A DNA stretch of 64,000 nt from Hansschlegelia quercus (GCF_004310425.1 NZ_SIUB01000012.1:1-64000), one strand, 5' to 3'; shown: positions 1 through 10,544, counted from the first letter of the stretch. Numbers and translations are program-made. Notes: generated by a model not told the origin, from the sequence alone.

Positions 1-715
1 GATCGTGTGGCGGCGAGGGTTTCGAACGCCGGCTCCAAAGGCCGGAGGACGAAGTCTTCGCCCGAGGCCGAGCCTCAACGGGTTGGGCCGGGAAAGCCGC
101 GAGGTCCCGGAGTCGTCTGCGGAGTTCGCAAAAATGCCGTGCGTGGAGCGCCGGGCGACCGGCAACTGAACTACCCCCTGACGGTGGCCCGGCGCTCCCG
201 CGCTTCCCATCAGACTTCGCTGTTTGATCAGAGCTGGACGAGTTTCTTCCGGGCCGCCGGAGGATGTCGCACATCCATATCCATCGCTCCGCCGTCATAC
301 CGAGATCCATAAACGCGACGGCGCTGGCACGAGCGGGACGTGCGTTGCGGCTCATCCTCGTCCCCCAGCGGCGACTGATTCCAGAACAAGCGCGGCACGT
401 CGAGGGCGCCGTCTGACGCACAGCGCCGGTCCGCTGGACATCCACGCCGCCTCCCTTTGATCGCATCCGCGCAGCCGCTTTCGCCGCGCCGCACACGACG
501 CCGCCTTTCGCGTTCTTGACACCCCCCACGGGCGTGGCCACCTAATCCATCGAAACGTCGCCGCTGTTCTTTGAGTCTCAAAGGCTGCGGGCGACGCGCC
601 CCCCTCGGGCGGCCGATCGCGAGGCCTCTGACAGGCTCGCGGGGAGCGCCGCGCCGGCATAAGCGGTCCAAGCGTCTTCCTCCCGAGACGCCGGCCGTTG
701 AAAGGACAGAACGCC
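1..715. other. Upstream region of lon, no gene recognised
   Basis: About 715 bases precede lon and no convincing gene is visible on either strand; open frames here have the skewed Arg/Pro/Ala composition of antisense frames in GC-rich DNA. In relatives clpX usually lies upstream of lon, but no ClpX C-terminus can be read here. A CTTGAC hexamer at 515-520 followed 17 bases later by CCACCTAAT (538-546) could be a heat-shock (RpoH-type) promoter for lon; the match is loose. Confidence 0.5.
515..546 (+). promoter_or_regulatory. Possible RpoH-type promoter of lon
   Basis: CTTGAC at 515-520 and CCACCTAAT at 538-546, separated by 17 bases, about 170 bases before the lon start. Lon is a heat-shock protease in proteobacteria, so a sigma-32-like promoter is expected, but the -10 element is only an approximate match. 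Confidence 0.3.
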
Positions 716-3142
<2,427 letters not shown>

Positions 3143-3164
3143 TCGAATCGGCATAGCCTGACTT

Positions 3165-3194
3165 GGAGGCCCGGGACCACCGTCCCGGGCCTCC
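3165..3194 (+). terminator. Terminator after lon
   Basis: Perfect 13-bp inverted repeat GGAGGCCCGGGAC / GTCCCGGGCCTCC around a CACC loop, starting 22 bases after the lon stop codon and followed by TTGCGTT. It should separate lon from hupB. Confidence 0.85.
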
Positions 3195-3345
3195 TTGCGT
3201 TACCTCCCGAGGCGTAAAAAGGCTCAAAACTGAGAGATTTCTAGGTTTACCGCACTTGCGTGCACGGCGATTTCGATAAAGGGTGCGCCCCTTATTCGAG
3301 GGGGCTCGCCGCGACGCGGGTCCGATCGCGCTCATGGAGATAATG

Positions 3346-3621
3346 ATGAACAAGTCCGATCTGATCGCGGAAGTCGCGGAGACGTCGGGTCTCACCAAGC
3401 TCGACGCAGCCAAGGCCGTCGACGCCACCTTCGACGCGGTGATCTCGGCGCTGAAGAAGGGCGAGGAAGTCCGTCTTGTCGGCTTCGGCACCTTCGCGGT
3501 CGTGAAGCGCGCCGCCGGCGTCGGCCGCAACCTGCGCACGGGCGAAACCATCAAGATCCCGGCGTCCAAGACGCCGAAGTTCAAGGCCGGCCAGGCCCTC
3601 AAGGACGCCGTCAACGTCTGA
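3346..3621 (+). CDS. hupB: DNA-binding protein HU
   Basis: 91-residue nucleoid protein of the HU/IHF family that bends DNA without sequence specificity as a homodimer. It begins [12 protein letters not shown], has the core [17 protein letters not shown] (the turn leading into the DNA-binding arm) and ends in [14 protein letters not shown], all typical of HU. Two adjacent ATGs occur at 3343 and 3346; the second has GGAG six bases upstream. It is transcribed separately from lon, because the lon terminator lies between, and is followed by two GC-rich hairpins and the two tRNA genes. Confidence 0.95.
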   Translation: MNKSDLIAEVAETSGLTKLDAAKAVDATFDAVISALKKGEEVRLVGFGTFAVVKRAAGVGRNLRTGETIKIPASKTPKFKAGQALKDAVNV

Positions 3622-3667
3622 CGCGACAAGCCCGGCGTTCGCCCTAAGGATAGGGCCGCTGGGCCGC

Positions 3668-3723
3668 GCCGGCCCGCCCGGGTGATAGCCCCGGGCCGGC
3701 AGGGGAGCGCCGATGGCGCTCCC
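3668..3723 (+). terminator. Two tandem hairpins after hupB
   Basis: GCCGGCCCG (3668-3676) pairs with CGGGCCGGC (3692-3700), and GGGAGCGCC (3703-3711) pairs with GGCGCTCCC (3715-3723) across a three-base loop. No T-run follows, so termination is likely but not certain; they could also bound the tRNA precursor. Confidence 0.6.
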
Positions 3724-3758
3724 TGAACTTCAGCGGTCTCGATCGAGTCCGCGCTCCC

Positions 3759-3834
3759 GGGCGGTTAGCTCAGTTGGTAGAGCATCTCGTTTACACCGAG
3801 AGGGTCGGCGGTTCGAGCCCGTCACCGCCCACCA
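3759..3834 (+). tRNA. tRNA-Val (UAC)
   Basis: 76-nt cloverleaf with acceptor GGGCGGT/ACCGCCC, a D-arm containing AGCTCAGTTGGTAGAGC, anticodon stem TCTCG/CGAGA with loop TTTACAC (anticodon TAC), a TTCGAGC T-loop and encoded CCA at 3832-3834. It lies just downstream of hupB, the standard place in Rhizobiales. Confidence 0.95.
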
Positions 3835-4013
3835 GAGTCTCTGAAAATCCAGGCTCTTGGCTCTTGCTGATCCACAGCCCGGCGCGCCGCGGGAGGCGCG
3901 GCGTGACGTCTTTATGCAACGCGGCGATCTTCCCCGGCCGAGGCTGGCCGGCGCGCTTGACAGCCCCCGCCGGCTCCCGTACCAACCCCGAACTTCGTCG
4001 GGCCAGCCCGATT

Positions 4014-4093
<80 letters not shown>

Positions 4094-4421
4094 TTCTCTA
4101 GGGGTTGGACAGAACCCTTAGAAGCCGAAAGCCTCAGGCCGACCGGCGAGTTGATACGTCTCCCTCTTCTTTACCCGTCGCGCCGTTTGCCCGGTCTGCC
4201 TTGCGCCAAGGCGTAGAGGAGGGCCGCGAGCGCACTCTTCGACGCCTCATCAGCGACGCCGGCAAAACGCTTGATCTCCGGGGACTAGAAGGCTTGGCCA
4301 TGCCCCCGATGGTGTGGAAGACAGCTAAGAAGCTGTGCCCTTGAACTATTCGACCTCCTCCGGAACTAACATTGCCGTCCCAACGCTGTCTGATCACGCT
4401 CCTGTGATTGAGTAACAGCCT
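4094..4421. other. Gap between tRNA-Asp and DUF2252 gene
   Basis: About 330 bases without a recognisable gene. An integrase gene would be expected next to the tRNA if the island were young; none is seen on either strand. The first 60 bases show patchy similarity to the DNA after the decayed tRNA copy at 13936. The only regulatory candidate is the EcfG-like motif at 4362-4387. Confidence 0.5.
4362..4387 (+). promoter_or_regulatory. EcfG-like promoter before DUF2252 gene
   Basis: GGAAC (4362-4366), a 17-base spacer and CGCT (4384-4387), 34 bases before the ATG at 4422. The consensus for the alphaproteobacterial general stress sigma factor EcfG is GGAAC-N16/17-CGTT; this site has one mismatch. 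Confidence 0.4.
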
Positions 4422-5612
4422 ATGCCTTCTACCGCCGAACGTAGCCGCCTGCTGGAGCAGGCACGCAGGTTCAAAATGGCGCGGTCCGCACATGCTTATG
4501 TCCGAGGAAACACCCTCAAATTCTATGAGTGGTTGGCCGCTTCTCCCTTGGCTGCTGAGGTGCCGGAAGGCCCCTCAGTCTGGATCTGCGGTGATTGCCA
4601 TCTCGGCAATCTGGGCCCTCTCGCCGACGGCAAGGGCGGGCTGGAGATCCAGATCCGCGACCTCGACCAAACGGTGATCGGGAACCCCGCGCTCGACATC
4701 ATCCGCCTCGGTCTGTCGCTCGCGAGCGCCACCCGGGGGTCGGATCTGCCGGGCGTCGTTACCGCGCAGATGATGGAGCAGGTCGTCGAAGGCTACGAAG
4801 CCGCGCTGCTCGATCCAGCGGCGGAGATTGAAGAAGCCGGACCGGAACCTGACGTCGTCAGGACAGTGCGTCGTCGAGCGCTCGGCCGGCGTTGGCACCA
4901 CCTTGCCCGCGAGCGTCTCGAAGGCGCCGATCCGCGAATCCCGATCGGGAAGAAGTTCTGGGAGCTAGGAGAAGACGAACGCCAGAAATTGGCGGAAGCG
5001 CTTGCGAACCCCGTCATAGCGCGGACGGTCCTGTCGCTGCCGACCAATGAGTTCAAGGCGCGACTTGTCGACGCCGCTTACTGGATGAAGGGCTGCAGCT
5101 CCCTTGGCCTTCTGCGATATGCCGCAATCATCGGCGTGCGGCGCAAGGGCAAGCGAGAGCGCTTCGCCCTCATCGACATAAAAGAGGCGGCCGAGCCGGC
5201 GGCGCCGTCGACCGACAGGGCTTCCATGCCGACCGATGATGCTGAGAGGGTCGTTGCGGGCGCTCGCGCATTGTCGCCACACCTCGGTGAGCGGATGGCG
5301 GCGACAACGCTTGATGGACGCTCCATCTTCATTCGAGAACTCCATCCTCAAGATCTGAAGCTGGAGGTTGAGCAATTCAGCCGGTCGGAAGCGCTCCGCT
5401 CCGCTCGGTATCTCGCATGGGTCGTCGGTCGGGCCCATGCTCGGCAGATGGCCTCGGAAGACCGAAAGGCCTGGCGGGGTGCGTTGGCGGCGCAGCGAAA
5501 GAGCGACCTCGATGCTCCGCTGTGGCTCTGGCGAAGCGTGGTCGAGCTCTCCGGCTCGCATGAGGTCGCCTATCTTCAGCACTGCCGTGATTATGCGATG
5601 GCAGAAGCTTAG
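4422..5612 (+). CDS. DUF2252 family protein
   Basis: 396-residue predicted soluble protein of the DUF2252 family, whose biochemical function is not established. Typical elements are FKMARSAHAYVRG near the start, WICGDCHLGNLGPL and IRDLDQTVIGNPALD (a kinase-like pocket arrangement of His, Asp and Asn around residues 55-90), and RELHPQDLKLEV in the C-terminal half. No signal peptide or membrane segment is seen. First gene of the accessory block after tRNA-Asp, standing alone, with an EcfG-like motif upstream that would make it stress-inducible. The ATG at 4422 is the first in frame and fits the family start. Confidence 0.8.
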   Translation: MPSTAERSRLLEQARRFKMARSAHAYVRGNTLKFYEWLAASPLAAEVPEGPSVWICGDCHLGNLGPLADGKGGLEIQIRDLDQTVIGNPALDIIRLGLSLASATRGSDLPGVVTAQMMEQVVEGYEAALLDPAAEIEEAGPEPDVVRTVRRRALGRRWHHLARERLEGADPRIPIGKKFWELGEDERQKLAEALANPVIARTVLSLPTNEFKARLVDAAYWMKGCSSLGLLRYAAIIGVRRKGKRERFALIDIKEAAEPAAPSTDRASMPTDDAERVVAGARALSPHLGERMAATTLDGRSIFIRELHPQDLKLEVEQFSRSEALRSARYLAWVVGRAHARQMASEDRKAWRGALAAQRKSDLDAPLWLWRSVVELSGSHEVAYLQHCRDYAMAEA

Positions 5613-5734
5613 CGCCCGCGCAGGCGCCCGAACTTCTCGCCTCGGCGGTTTTCCGCGCCTGGCAGATCGCCGATAATCAGCGGGCGTGAAGGTCTCGAAC
5701 AGGGCACTTCACTGTATGGATGGAGTTGCCTGGC

Positions 5735-6220
5735 ATGCGTCTTGGCTTTGTCGTAACGGCCTTAAGCCTGCTCGTCGCGCCCGCGGCATACGCTCAGCAA
5801 CCAGCGGATCCAGCCGCTTTGGAGGCTGCAAAAGCGGTTGTCGCGAAGATGCAGGGCGATAGGACTGCGTTGTTCGCATCCATGGCGGACCCCATGGTCG
5901 GTTACGTTCAGCAAGCCGGCGTGCCTGACCGCGAGAAGGCGAACGCCGTCGTGCGGGAAGTCGTGCTTCCGCTGATGAGCGATCACTACGACGAGCTGTT
6001 GGCAATTACGGCGCAGTCGTTCGCCCAGGCGCTTAACCCGGCCGATCTCCATGCGATCTCGGCCTTCTACGATACGCCGGCCGGCCGGGCGCTCTTAAAG
6101 GCCCAACCCCAGCTGGCGCAGGCTCAGGTGAACGGCATCTCGCAATGGATGGCGCGCCTTGCGCCTGAGCTGCAGGCGAAGGTGGCGGCGACCGCCAAAG
6201 CCCATGGGTGGACGAAGTAG
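5735..6220 (+). CDS. Exported DUF2059 domain protein
   Basis: 161-residue protein with a clear Sec signal peptide: a short basic start, a hydrophobic core to about residue 17, and an AYA/QQ cleavage site near residue 20. The mature helical protein matches the DUF2059 pattern of periplasmic proteins in its later part (NPADLHAISAFYDTPAGRALL). The function of the family is unknown. ATGs at 5716 and 5720 are further upstream; 5735 gives the best-proportioned signal peptide. It stands alone in the island. Confidence 0.75.
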   Translation: MRLGFVVTALSLLVAPAAYAQQPADPAALEAAKAVVAKMQGDRTALFASMADPMVGYVQQAGVPDREKANAVVREVVLPLMSDHYDELLAITAQSFAQALNPADLHAISAFYDTPAGRALLKAQPQLAQAQVNGISQWMARLAPELQAKVAATAKAHGWTK

Positions 6221-6324
6221 CCTCTACGGACGCGATAGCCGCGTCATCGACGTCGCGTCCTAGGATTTATGGATCGCGATGCGCTTTGCGCAGAGAGAGA
6301 CCAAGCTCCAAGGCATCTGCCTTA

Positions 6325-6350
6325 GGAACTAAGACCAGCGTCTGTCGGTT
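6325..6350 (+). promoter_or_regulatory. EcfG-like promoter
   Basis: GGAAC (6325-6329), 17 bases, then GGTT (6347-6350), one mismatch from the EcfG consensus, 47 bases before the small gene at 6398. Confidence 0.45.
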
Positions 6351-6397
6351 GAATTCGGCATAAGCGAGTTGCGTCACCTGCCTTCCGGAGGAAGACG

Positions 6398-6592
6398 ATG
6401 AGCAAACTGTCCCTTGCAGTTGAGATCGCCGACGTGGTCGTGGGCTCAAAAGGCCCGCTGGACGTGCAATCGGCGGCGACCGAGCTTCACAAGGCCTTTC
6501 CGGAGGCCTCGGTGACGCAAGAAGAGATCGCGCAGACGCTCACTTCCGAAAGTGAAGCTGTCGGTCTTCCAACAGTTGAAACTACCGCCTAA
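6398..6592 (+). CDS. Small hypothetical protein
   Basis: 64-residue acidic, probably helical protein beginning MSKLSLAVEIADVVV. No motif is recognised. Gene reality is supported by a strong ribosome-binding site (GGAGGAAG ending five bases before the ATG), an EcfG-like promoter 47 bases upstream and a convergent hairpin downstream at 6695-6726. The charge pattern (LHKAFPEASVTQEEIAQTL) is that of a soluble cytoplasmic protein. Probably a stress-induced small protein; function unknown. Confidence 0.6.
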   Translation: MSKLSLAVEIADVVVGSKGPLDVQSAATELHKAFPEASVTQEEIAQTLTSESEAVGLPTVETTA

Positions 6593-6694
6593 CAGCAACG
6601 CGATCGCAGACAAAGGCCGTCAGCGCGGTTTTGGTCGCTCTCGCTCCATGTGGCGGGGGCGTTGAACCCTCCGGGGCTCGATGACCGCTTCAGA

Positions 6695-6726
6695 GCGTTG
6701 AGGCGAGCATCGGCCCGCCTCAACGC
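6695..6726. terminator. Hairpin between convergent genes
   Basis: Perfect 10-bp inverted repeat GCGTTGAGGC / GCCTCAACGC with a 12-base loop, lying between the plus-strand small gene ending at 6592 and the minus-strand gene ending at 6747. AAAA follows on the plus strand, so a T-run is on the minus-strand entry side. Probably a shared terminator. Confidence 0.5.
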
Positions 6727-6746
6727 AAAACCGGGGCCTAGGGAGC

Positions 6747-7190
6747 CTATGCGAGGTCGGCGGGCACCTTGCCGCCATTCGCCTTGAGTTTCGCGATGAC
6801 CTGCTTGTGGAGCCATACGTTCAAGGCGGCGCTGTCGGACTTGTCGCCGGAGTATCCGAGTTCCTCAGCGAGCTCGTGCCGCTTGGAGAGACTGCTGTCG
6901 AGGCCGAGCGCCTTCATGAGGTCGACGATCGAGTGGCGCCAATCGAGCTTCTGACCGCTTTTGGCGACAGCTCCGTCGAGCACCGCAGCGACATCGACCT
7001 CGCTGGAGGAAGATTGCGGAGACGCGCTCGAGGTGGCGGCTGGGCTGGCGGAGGGAGACGTGGTCGGAGCAGCGGTCCGGTCGGCCGATGGCGAGATTGT
7101 CGGTGCAGGCGTTGCAGGTGAAGTCTGAGCCTCACTCGCCTTCGCTTCCGATCCGAAGATGGCGTTCTTGATTGTCTCGAAGATACTCAT
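6747..7190 (-). CDS. DUF3597 domain protein
   Basis: 147-residue protein beginning MSIFETIKNAIFG. The middle (about residues 17-65) is a Ser/Ala/Pro/Thr-rich low-complexity linker. The C-terminal 80 residues contain the DUF3597 features WRHSIVDLMKALGLDSSLSKR and ELGYSGD, followed by a WLHKQVIAKLKANGGKVP tail; this domain resembles LysM-associated helical modules of unknown function. The ATG at 7190 fits the family start; an in-frame start 24 codons further upstream would add an uncharacteristic leader. Monocistronic on the minus strand. Confidence 0.75.
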   Translation of the reverse strand: MSIFETIKNAIFGSEAKASEAQTSPATPAPTISPSADRTAAPTTSPSASPAATSSASPQSSSSEVDVAAVLDGAVAKSGQKLDWRHSIVDLMKALGLDSSLSKRHELAEELGYSGDKSDSAALNVWLHKQVIAKLKANGGKVPADLA

Positions 7191-7525
7191 GATTCGGCCT
7201 TCCTGGCTCTGATTGGTACGTGCCGAACTAGCGTTAGGAGATGCTGTGACCACCGGCTCCATGCAAAAACAGAGAGTTGGCGCCGTCGATCAGCACGAAA
7301 CGTCCGCAATCGCTAAGCAGTGAAAATGCCCATGGCGCTCGTAGCGCATCGCTACCTATTGAGGGCCGGCATAAGCTGACCGGCAGACCGGTATCTGAGA
7401 ACAAAACGGCCTAGGCCCGATTCGTTCTCATCGACAGACGCAGAACGCTTTCAGACGCCGAAACCTTAAGAAACAATGCTCGACGCGGTTTTAAGCGGAA
7501 GCCGCGTCGAGCCGTTCGGCGTTGA
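7191..7525. other. Gap with an inverted repeat
   Basis: 335 bases between two minus-strand genes without a gene. It contains a nested palindrome: GAGAAC (7397-7402) and GTTCTC (7424-7429) flank GGCCTAGGCC (7408-7417). This could be an operator or part of the end of the alpha/beta hydrolase transcript. Confidence 0.4.
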
Positions 7526-8341
7526 TCAGCCGATGAACGCCATGAGGTCTCTGTTCAGTCGATCAGGCGCGGTGGCGAAGAGACCGTGGGGCTCGCCGTC
7601 ATACTCGATGAGCTGTGCGCCTGCGATCCCGCGAGCGGCTGCGCGCCCCGTCGCATCGATCGGGATCGTTTTGTCGGAGGTCCCGTGGATGATGAGAGTC
7701 GGGACTGTGAAGGATGCTAGATCTCCCCGGAAGTCCGTCCGGCTGAAAGCGTCGACGCAGTCGATGGTCGCCTTTGGGCTCGCCATGAGCGCGAGAGTGA
7801 ACGTCCAGTCCAGCAGCGCTTGGCTTACCGGCTGCGAGATGAGACCCACGCCATAGAACTGCTTGCCGAACGTCTGAAGGAAGTCAAAGCGGTCCTTCCG
7901 GATGTTTGCTCGGATTTCCTCGAAAACGCTTTCGTCGACACCGTCCGGATTGGAGCCGTCCTTGAGGACATAGGGAACCACGGAGCCGACAAGCACCGCC
8001 TTGGCAACCCGGGAGGCGCCGTACCGGGTGAGGTAGCGCGCGATTTCGCCGCCCCCCATCGAGAAGCCGACCAGGTTCGCCTGGGTAAGGTTCAGCTTGT
8101 CCAGCACGGCGGCGAGATCGTCGGCGAAGGTGTCGTAATCGTAGCTGCCGGCAGGATGACCGGATTGGCCGAAGCCTCGACGATCGTAGGTGATCACGCG
8201 ATAGCCGGCTTCGAGCAGGGCCAGGGTCTGGTACTCGAACATGTCGCCAGTCAGCGGCCAGCCGTGGATGAGGACTACGGGTTTGCCGGTCCCGGCGTCC
8301 TTCACGTGCAGGTTCGTTCCGTCTTTGGCTTCAACAAACAT
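7526..8341 (-). CDS. Alpha/beta hydrolase (non-heme haloperoxidase-like)
   Basis: 271-residue cytosolic alpha/beta hydrolase. Oxyanion-hole motif VLIHGWPLTGD lies near residues 22-32, the nucleophile elbow GFSMGGGE near 93-100, the acid residue probably in HGTSDKTIP, and the catalytic His in GEPHGLFATAPDRLN near the C-terminus, so the triad is complete. The family is usually annotated as non-heme chloroperoxidase or esterase; the substrate is unknown. The ATG at 8341 starts MFVEAKDGTNLHV, the normal family start. An EcfG-like motif on the minus strand lies about 65 bases upstream. Confidence 0.85.
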   Translation of the reverse strand: MFVEAKDGTNLHVKDAGTGKPVVLIHGWPLTGDMFEYQTLALLEAGYRVITYDRRGFGQSGHPAGSYDYDTFADDLAAVLDKLNLTQANLVGFSMGGGEIARYLTRYGASRVAKAVLVGSVVPYVLKDGSNPDGVDESVFEEIRANIRKDRFDFLQTFGKQFYGVGLISQPVSQALLDWTFTLALMASPKATIDCVDAFSRTDFRGDLASFTVPTLIIHGTSDKTIPIDATGRAAARGIAGAQLIEYDGEPHGLFATAPDRLNRDLMAFIG

Positions 8342-8407
8342 GAGGTCTCCGTGACTCGCCGCGTGCGCAGCGAGCTGTGCGCGGTTCGGAAGGGCTGATT
8401 GCTCTCG

Positions 8408-8432
8408 AACGTCGCAGCCAGCGTTTTGTTCG
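8408..8432 (-). promoter_or_regulatory. EcfG-like promoter of alpha/beta hydrolase
   Basis: Read on the minus strand: CGAAC (8432-8428), 16 bases, CGTT (8411-8408). The -10 element is perfect and the -35 has one mismatch. Confidence 0.4.
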
Positions 8433-8557
8433 CCGTGACCTTCTGATCCGTGCGGCAAGAAGCGAGCCTAATGCCCCAAGCTCACAATTCCGGCTCCATT
8501 GATCAGGCAGTGCGCGCGTGTGCTGTACGGATCCTTAAACCCTTTTTGGAAATTCTA

Positions 8558-8582
8558 GGAACTGCCCTGCCGGTCAGCCGTT
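8558..8582 (+). promoter_or_regulatory. Consensus EcfG (general stress) promoter
   Basis: GGAAC (8558-8562), exactly 16 bases, CGTT (8579-8582): a perfect match to the EcfG promoter consensus, 24 bases before the ATG of the NepR-like gene. Transcription should start near 8589. Confidence 0.75.
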
Positions 8583-8606
8583 GGCCCAATGGGAAGGTGG
8601 GCGACA

Positions 8607-8786
8607 ATGGATGAGAGACAGACGCTGATTGTCGAAGAACTTGGCAGAGCGCTGCGGGATGTCATGCCGGCTGAGGGCGCTCACAAGCTTCCCTCCAGCC
8701 TCCACGATCTGCTCGGCAGACTGCGGGCGACCGACGACTCGCCGCAGTTTTCGGCTCAGACAAACAGTCTTCATAACGCCGGGTGA
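8607..8786 (+). CDS. NepR-like anti-sigma factor
   Basis: 59-residue protein. Residues 9-35 follow the NepR pattern with exact spacing: LGRALRDVM (helix 1), Pro 13 residues after the conserved Leu-Arg pair, then LHDLLGRL (helix 2), as in LRxMYDxVxxEPVPDRFxDLLxxL of known NepR proteins. NepR binds the stress sigma factor EcfG and is released by phosphorylated PhyR. GGAAGG lies 10 bases before the ATG, and a perfect EcfG promoter sits directly upstream, so the gene would be under feedback control. No phyR or ecfG is nearby, so it would be an orphan copy. The Glu-Pro before the second helix is not conserved. Identification is by eye. Confidence 0.55.
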   Translation: MDERQTLIVEELGRALRDVMPAEGAHKLPSSLHDLLGRLRATDDSPQFSAQTNSLHNAG

Positions 8787-9107
8787 CTAAGCGGCCGGTC
8801 GCAAAGGTCGAGCACGGACGGTCTGTGCCGATTCAGCTAGTCGATGGCTGGTGATGCAAGCCTCCGATGCCGAATCGCGCCCAATTGCAAAATGGCCGTC
8901 GTGTATGACGGCTCTTCCCTCATCGTCCATAGCCACAGATCCCTCAGCCGAGCGGGTTCTCAAGCGATCGGTGAGGCCGACCTTGCTTTACAAGATCGAG
9001 CCAACGGTGGCTGTCTTAATAAACGAGGTCCAGAAGCCACATCGTTGCACGGGATGCCGCCGCTCCTGTCGCGATGGCGGGAGCGGCGGTCAGCCAGGTC
9101 GGCGGCG
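8787..9107. other. Gap between nepR-like gene and membrane-protein gene
   Basis: About 320 bases with no recognisable gene. It holds a hairpin at 9057-9089 that probably ends the minus-strand transcript of the membrane protein. Confidence 0.5.
9057..9089 (-). terminator. Hairpin after membrane-protein gene
   Basis: Perfect 10-bp inverted repeat CCGCCGCTCC / GGAGCGGCGG with a 13-base loop, 19 bases after the minus-strand stop at 9108. No clear T-run. Confidence 0.45.
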
Positions 9108-10172
9108 TTACCTGTGGTAGGTAAGGCCCCGCCAGATCCGGCCTTCGTTGCGATGACGTCCGCCCCAGACCGCTCCGATAAACGCCGCCGCAGCAGCGAT
9201 GAGAGCCGAGGCGGCGAGCAGGAACGCCGTCAGGATACTTGCCACTCTGGCCTTCTCGGCTGCTTCCTCGGCCTGAGCTTTGGCGTCGTCAAAACGCTTC
9301 TGAGCTTCGACCTTCAGGCGCTCGGCTTCCGCTTTGGCGTCGTCGACCTTCTTCTGAGCCTCGGCGCGGATCGCTTGCGACTTGTCCACGGCCTCCTTCA
9401 CGCGCGCATCGGCTTCCTCCGCGCTCAAACCAGTTCGCGCCACCACCTGATCGCGAAGAAACACGCGATCTGAGTCAGAAATATTGCCGGTGCTGACCAC
9501 GTTCGTAAGGATCGTGGCGATTTGCTTTTGCGCCGCAGCGGGATCCTGTGGCTGGCCGGGATTTTGGCCATTCGGCCGCGCCATCTGATCGACCAGATAG
9601 TCCACCGGATTTCCCTGCGCTCCCGCGGGAAGCATGTCTTTGAGCGAAGGCGCGGCGCTTGCTGCGCCTCCAACGGCTTGTCCAACGCCGCTGACAGCGC
9701 CTCCGAGAAGTTGCCCGGCCCCCTGAGCAAGACCACCTGCCGCCGAGCCAGTCGCCTGGACCGCCGTCTGGGCGGCGCTTCCTACCGTCCGCGCAGTGCC
9801 GCCGATAAGGGACGCAGCAAAGCTTCCCGCGACGAGCATGCCGAGACCCCAAACGACGAGGCCATGGAGCCCGTCCCGTGCTGTGGTTTCGTCACGAGTG
9901 GCGTCGGCGACGCCGCGCCGCATGCGGCCGGCCACGTAGCCGCCCAGCATGTAAACAGCGACAATGGAGATGGCGACGAAGAGCGCCGTGATTATCAGTC
10001 CGAAGGTGCTAATCCCGCCGTCTTTTCCGACGGAGACCGATCCCAGTCCAAGGGCGCTCGCGAAGGTCGTGAAAACGAGCGATACGCCCGCCGCCACGAC
10101 TGCTCCCGCGAAAATCGCGCCCCAGTCGACGTACCCAGCCTCGCTGGATGTTGCCGGCGTGCCCTCGTTCAT
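9108..10172 (-). CDS. Four-helix membrane protein with long coiled coil
   Basis: 354-residue inner-membrane protein of unknown function. Two N-terminal hydrophobic segments (about residues 18-43 and 55-80) and a third near 105-125 are followed by a Gly/Ala-rich repetitive stretch (about 130-185). A charged coiled coil rich in Ala, Glu and Lys (about 255-315, repeats such as VDDAKAEAERLKVEAQKRF) leads into a last membrane segment (about 318-345). The type is often found next to stress and envelope genes in Rhizobiales. It is translationally coupled to the 24-codon gene upstream: the ATG shares one base with that gene's TGA. Confidence 0.75.
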   Translation of the reverse strand: MNEGTPATSSEAGYVDWGAIFAGAVVAAGVSLVFTTFASALGLGSVSVGKDGGISTFGLIITALFVAISIVAVYMLGGYVAGRMRRGVADATRDETTARDGLHGLVVWGLGMLVAGSFAASLIGGTARTVGSAAQTAVQATGSAAGGLAQGAGQLLGGAVSGVGQAVGGAASAAPSLKDMLPAGAQGNPVDYLVDQMARPNGQNPGQPQDPAAAQKQIATILTNVVSTGNISDSDRVFLRDQVVARTGLSAEEADARVKEAVDKSQAIRAEAQKKVDDAKAEAERLKVEAQKRFDDAKAQAEEAAEKARVASILTAFLLAASALIAAAAAFIGAVWGGRHRNEGRIWRGLTYHR

Positions 10173-10246
10173 CAGCGGAGCCCCAAAAGCGACAGGATGA
10201 AGAGAACGACGACCACCAAACCTACGAGATAGATAATTGAATTCAT
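10172..10246 (-). CDS. 24-residue membrane micropeptide
   Basis: The predicted peptide begins MNSIIYLVGLVVVVL and ends LLGLR: one hydrophobic helix with a basic tail. Evidence for a real gene is an ideal AGGAGG ribosome-binding site 8 bases before the ATG and a TGATG junction in which its stop overlaps the start of the following membrane-protein gene. It may act as a small partner of that protein or serve to couple translation. On the minus strand GGAAC (10367-10363) and GCTT (10346-10343) with a 16-base spacer are a weak EcfG-like match upstream. Too short for routine gene finders. Confidence 0.6.
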   Translation of the reverse strand: MNSIIYLVGLVVVVLFILSLLGLR

Positions 10247-10511
10247 GGGACCCTCCTGAGAGTAGGCGCGGCTGGCTCGCGCAACGAAAACCGCCTTAGT
10301 CGACTAGCCTCGCGCTTTGCGGGGCGCGAGACGCAAGGGAATAAGCCTCCGCGCTTATGATCGTTCCAAGCGTCTGCGCTTAGAGGAACAGCTGCGAGCT
10401 GGTCACCATGAGGAAGACCTCGCGGTTCTGCGGGCATTTCGTAGGCGGACGACCAACAAGAGCTAGAGGATGGGCGTCGTGAGATCCGACTCTGTGCGAT
10501 GAGGCCGGGAG

Positions 10512-10536
10512 GGAACGGCGGGAGCGTTTCCCCGTT
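10512..10536 (+). promoter_or_regulatory. Consensus EcfG promoter
   Basis: GGAAC (10512-10516), 16 bases, CGTT (10533-10536), a perfect EcfG match. It ends only 8 bases before the ATG at 10545, so the transcript would start almost at the start codon. Confidence 0.65.
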
Positions 10537-10544
10537 CGATGGCC

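Noticed and set aside
160-185. The reverse complement of CAACTGAACTACCCC resembles the 5' part of a tRNA (GGGGTAGTTCAGTTG).
   Set aside because: The GGTAGAGC D-arm continuation, an anticodon arm and a T-arm do not follow, so no cloverleaf can be built.
3256-3280. TTGCGT and GATAAA as a promoter for hupB.
   Set aside because: The spacer is only 13 bases, too short for a sigma-70 promoter.
8844-9473. Plus-strand open frame opposite the membrane-protein gene.
   Set aside because: It lies antisense to a coupled gene pair with strong translation signals and has no recognisable protein character.
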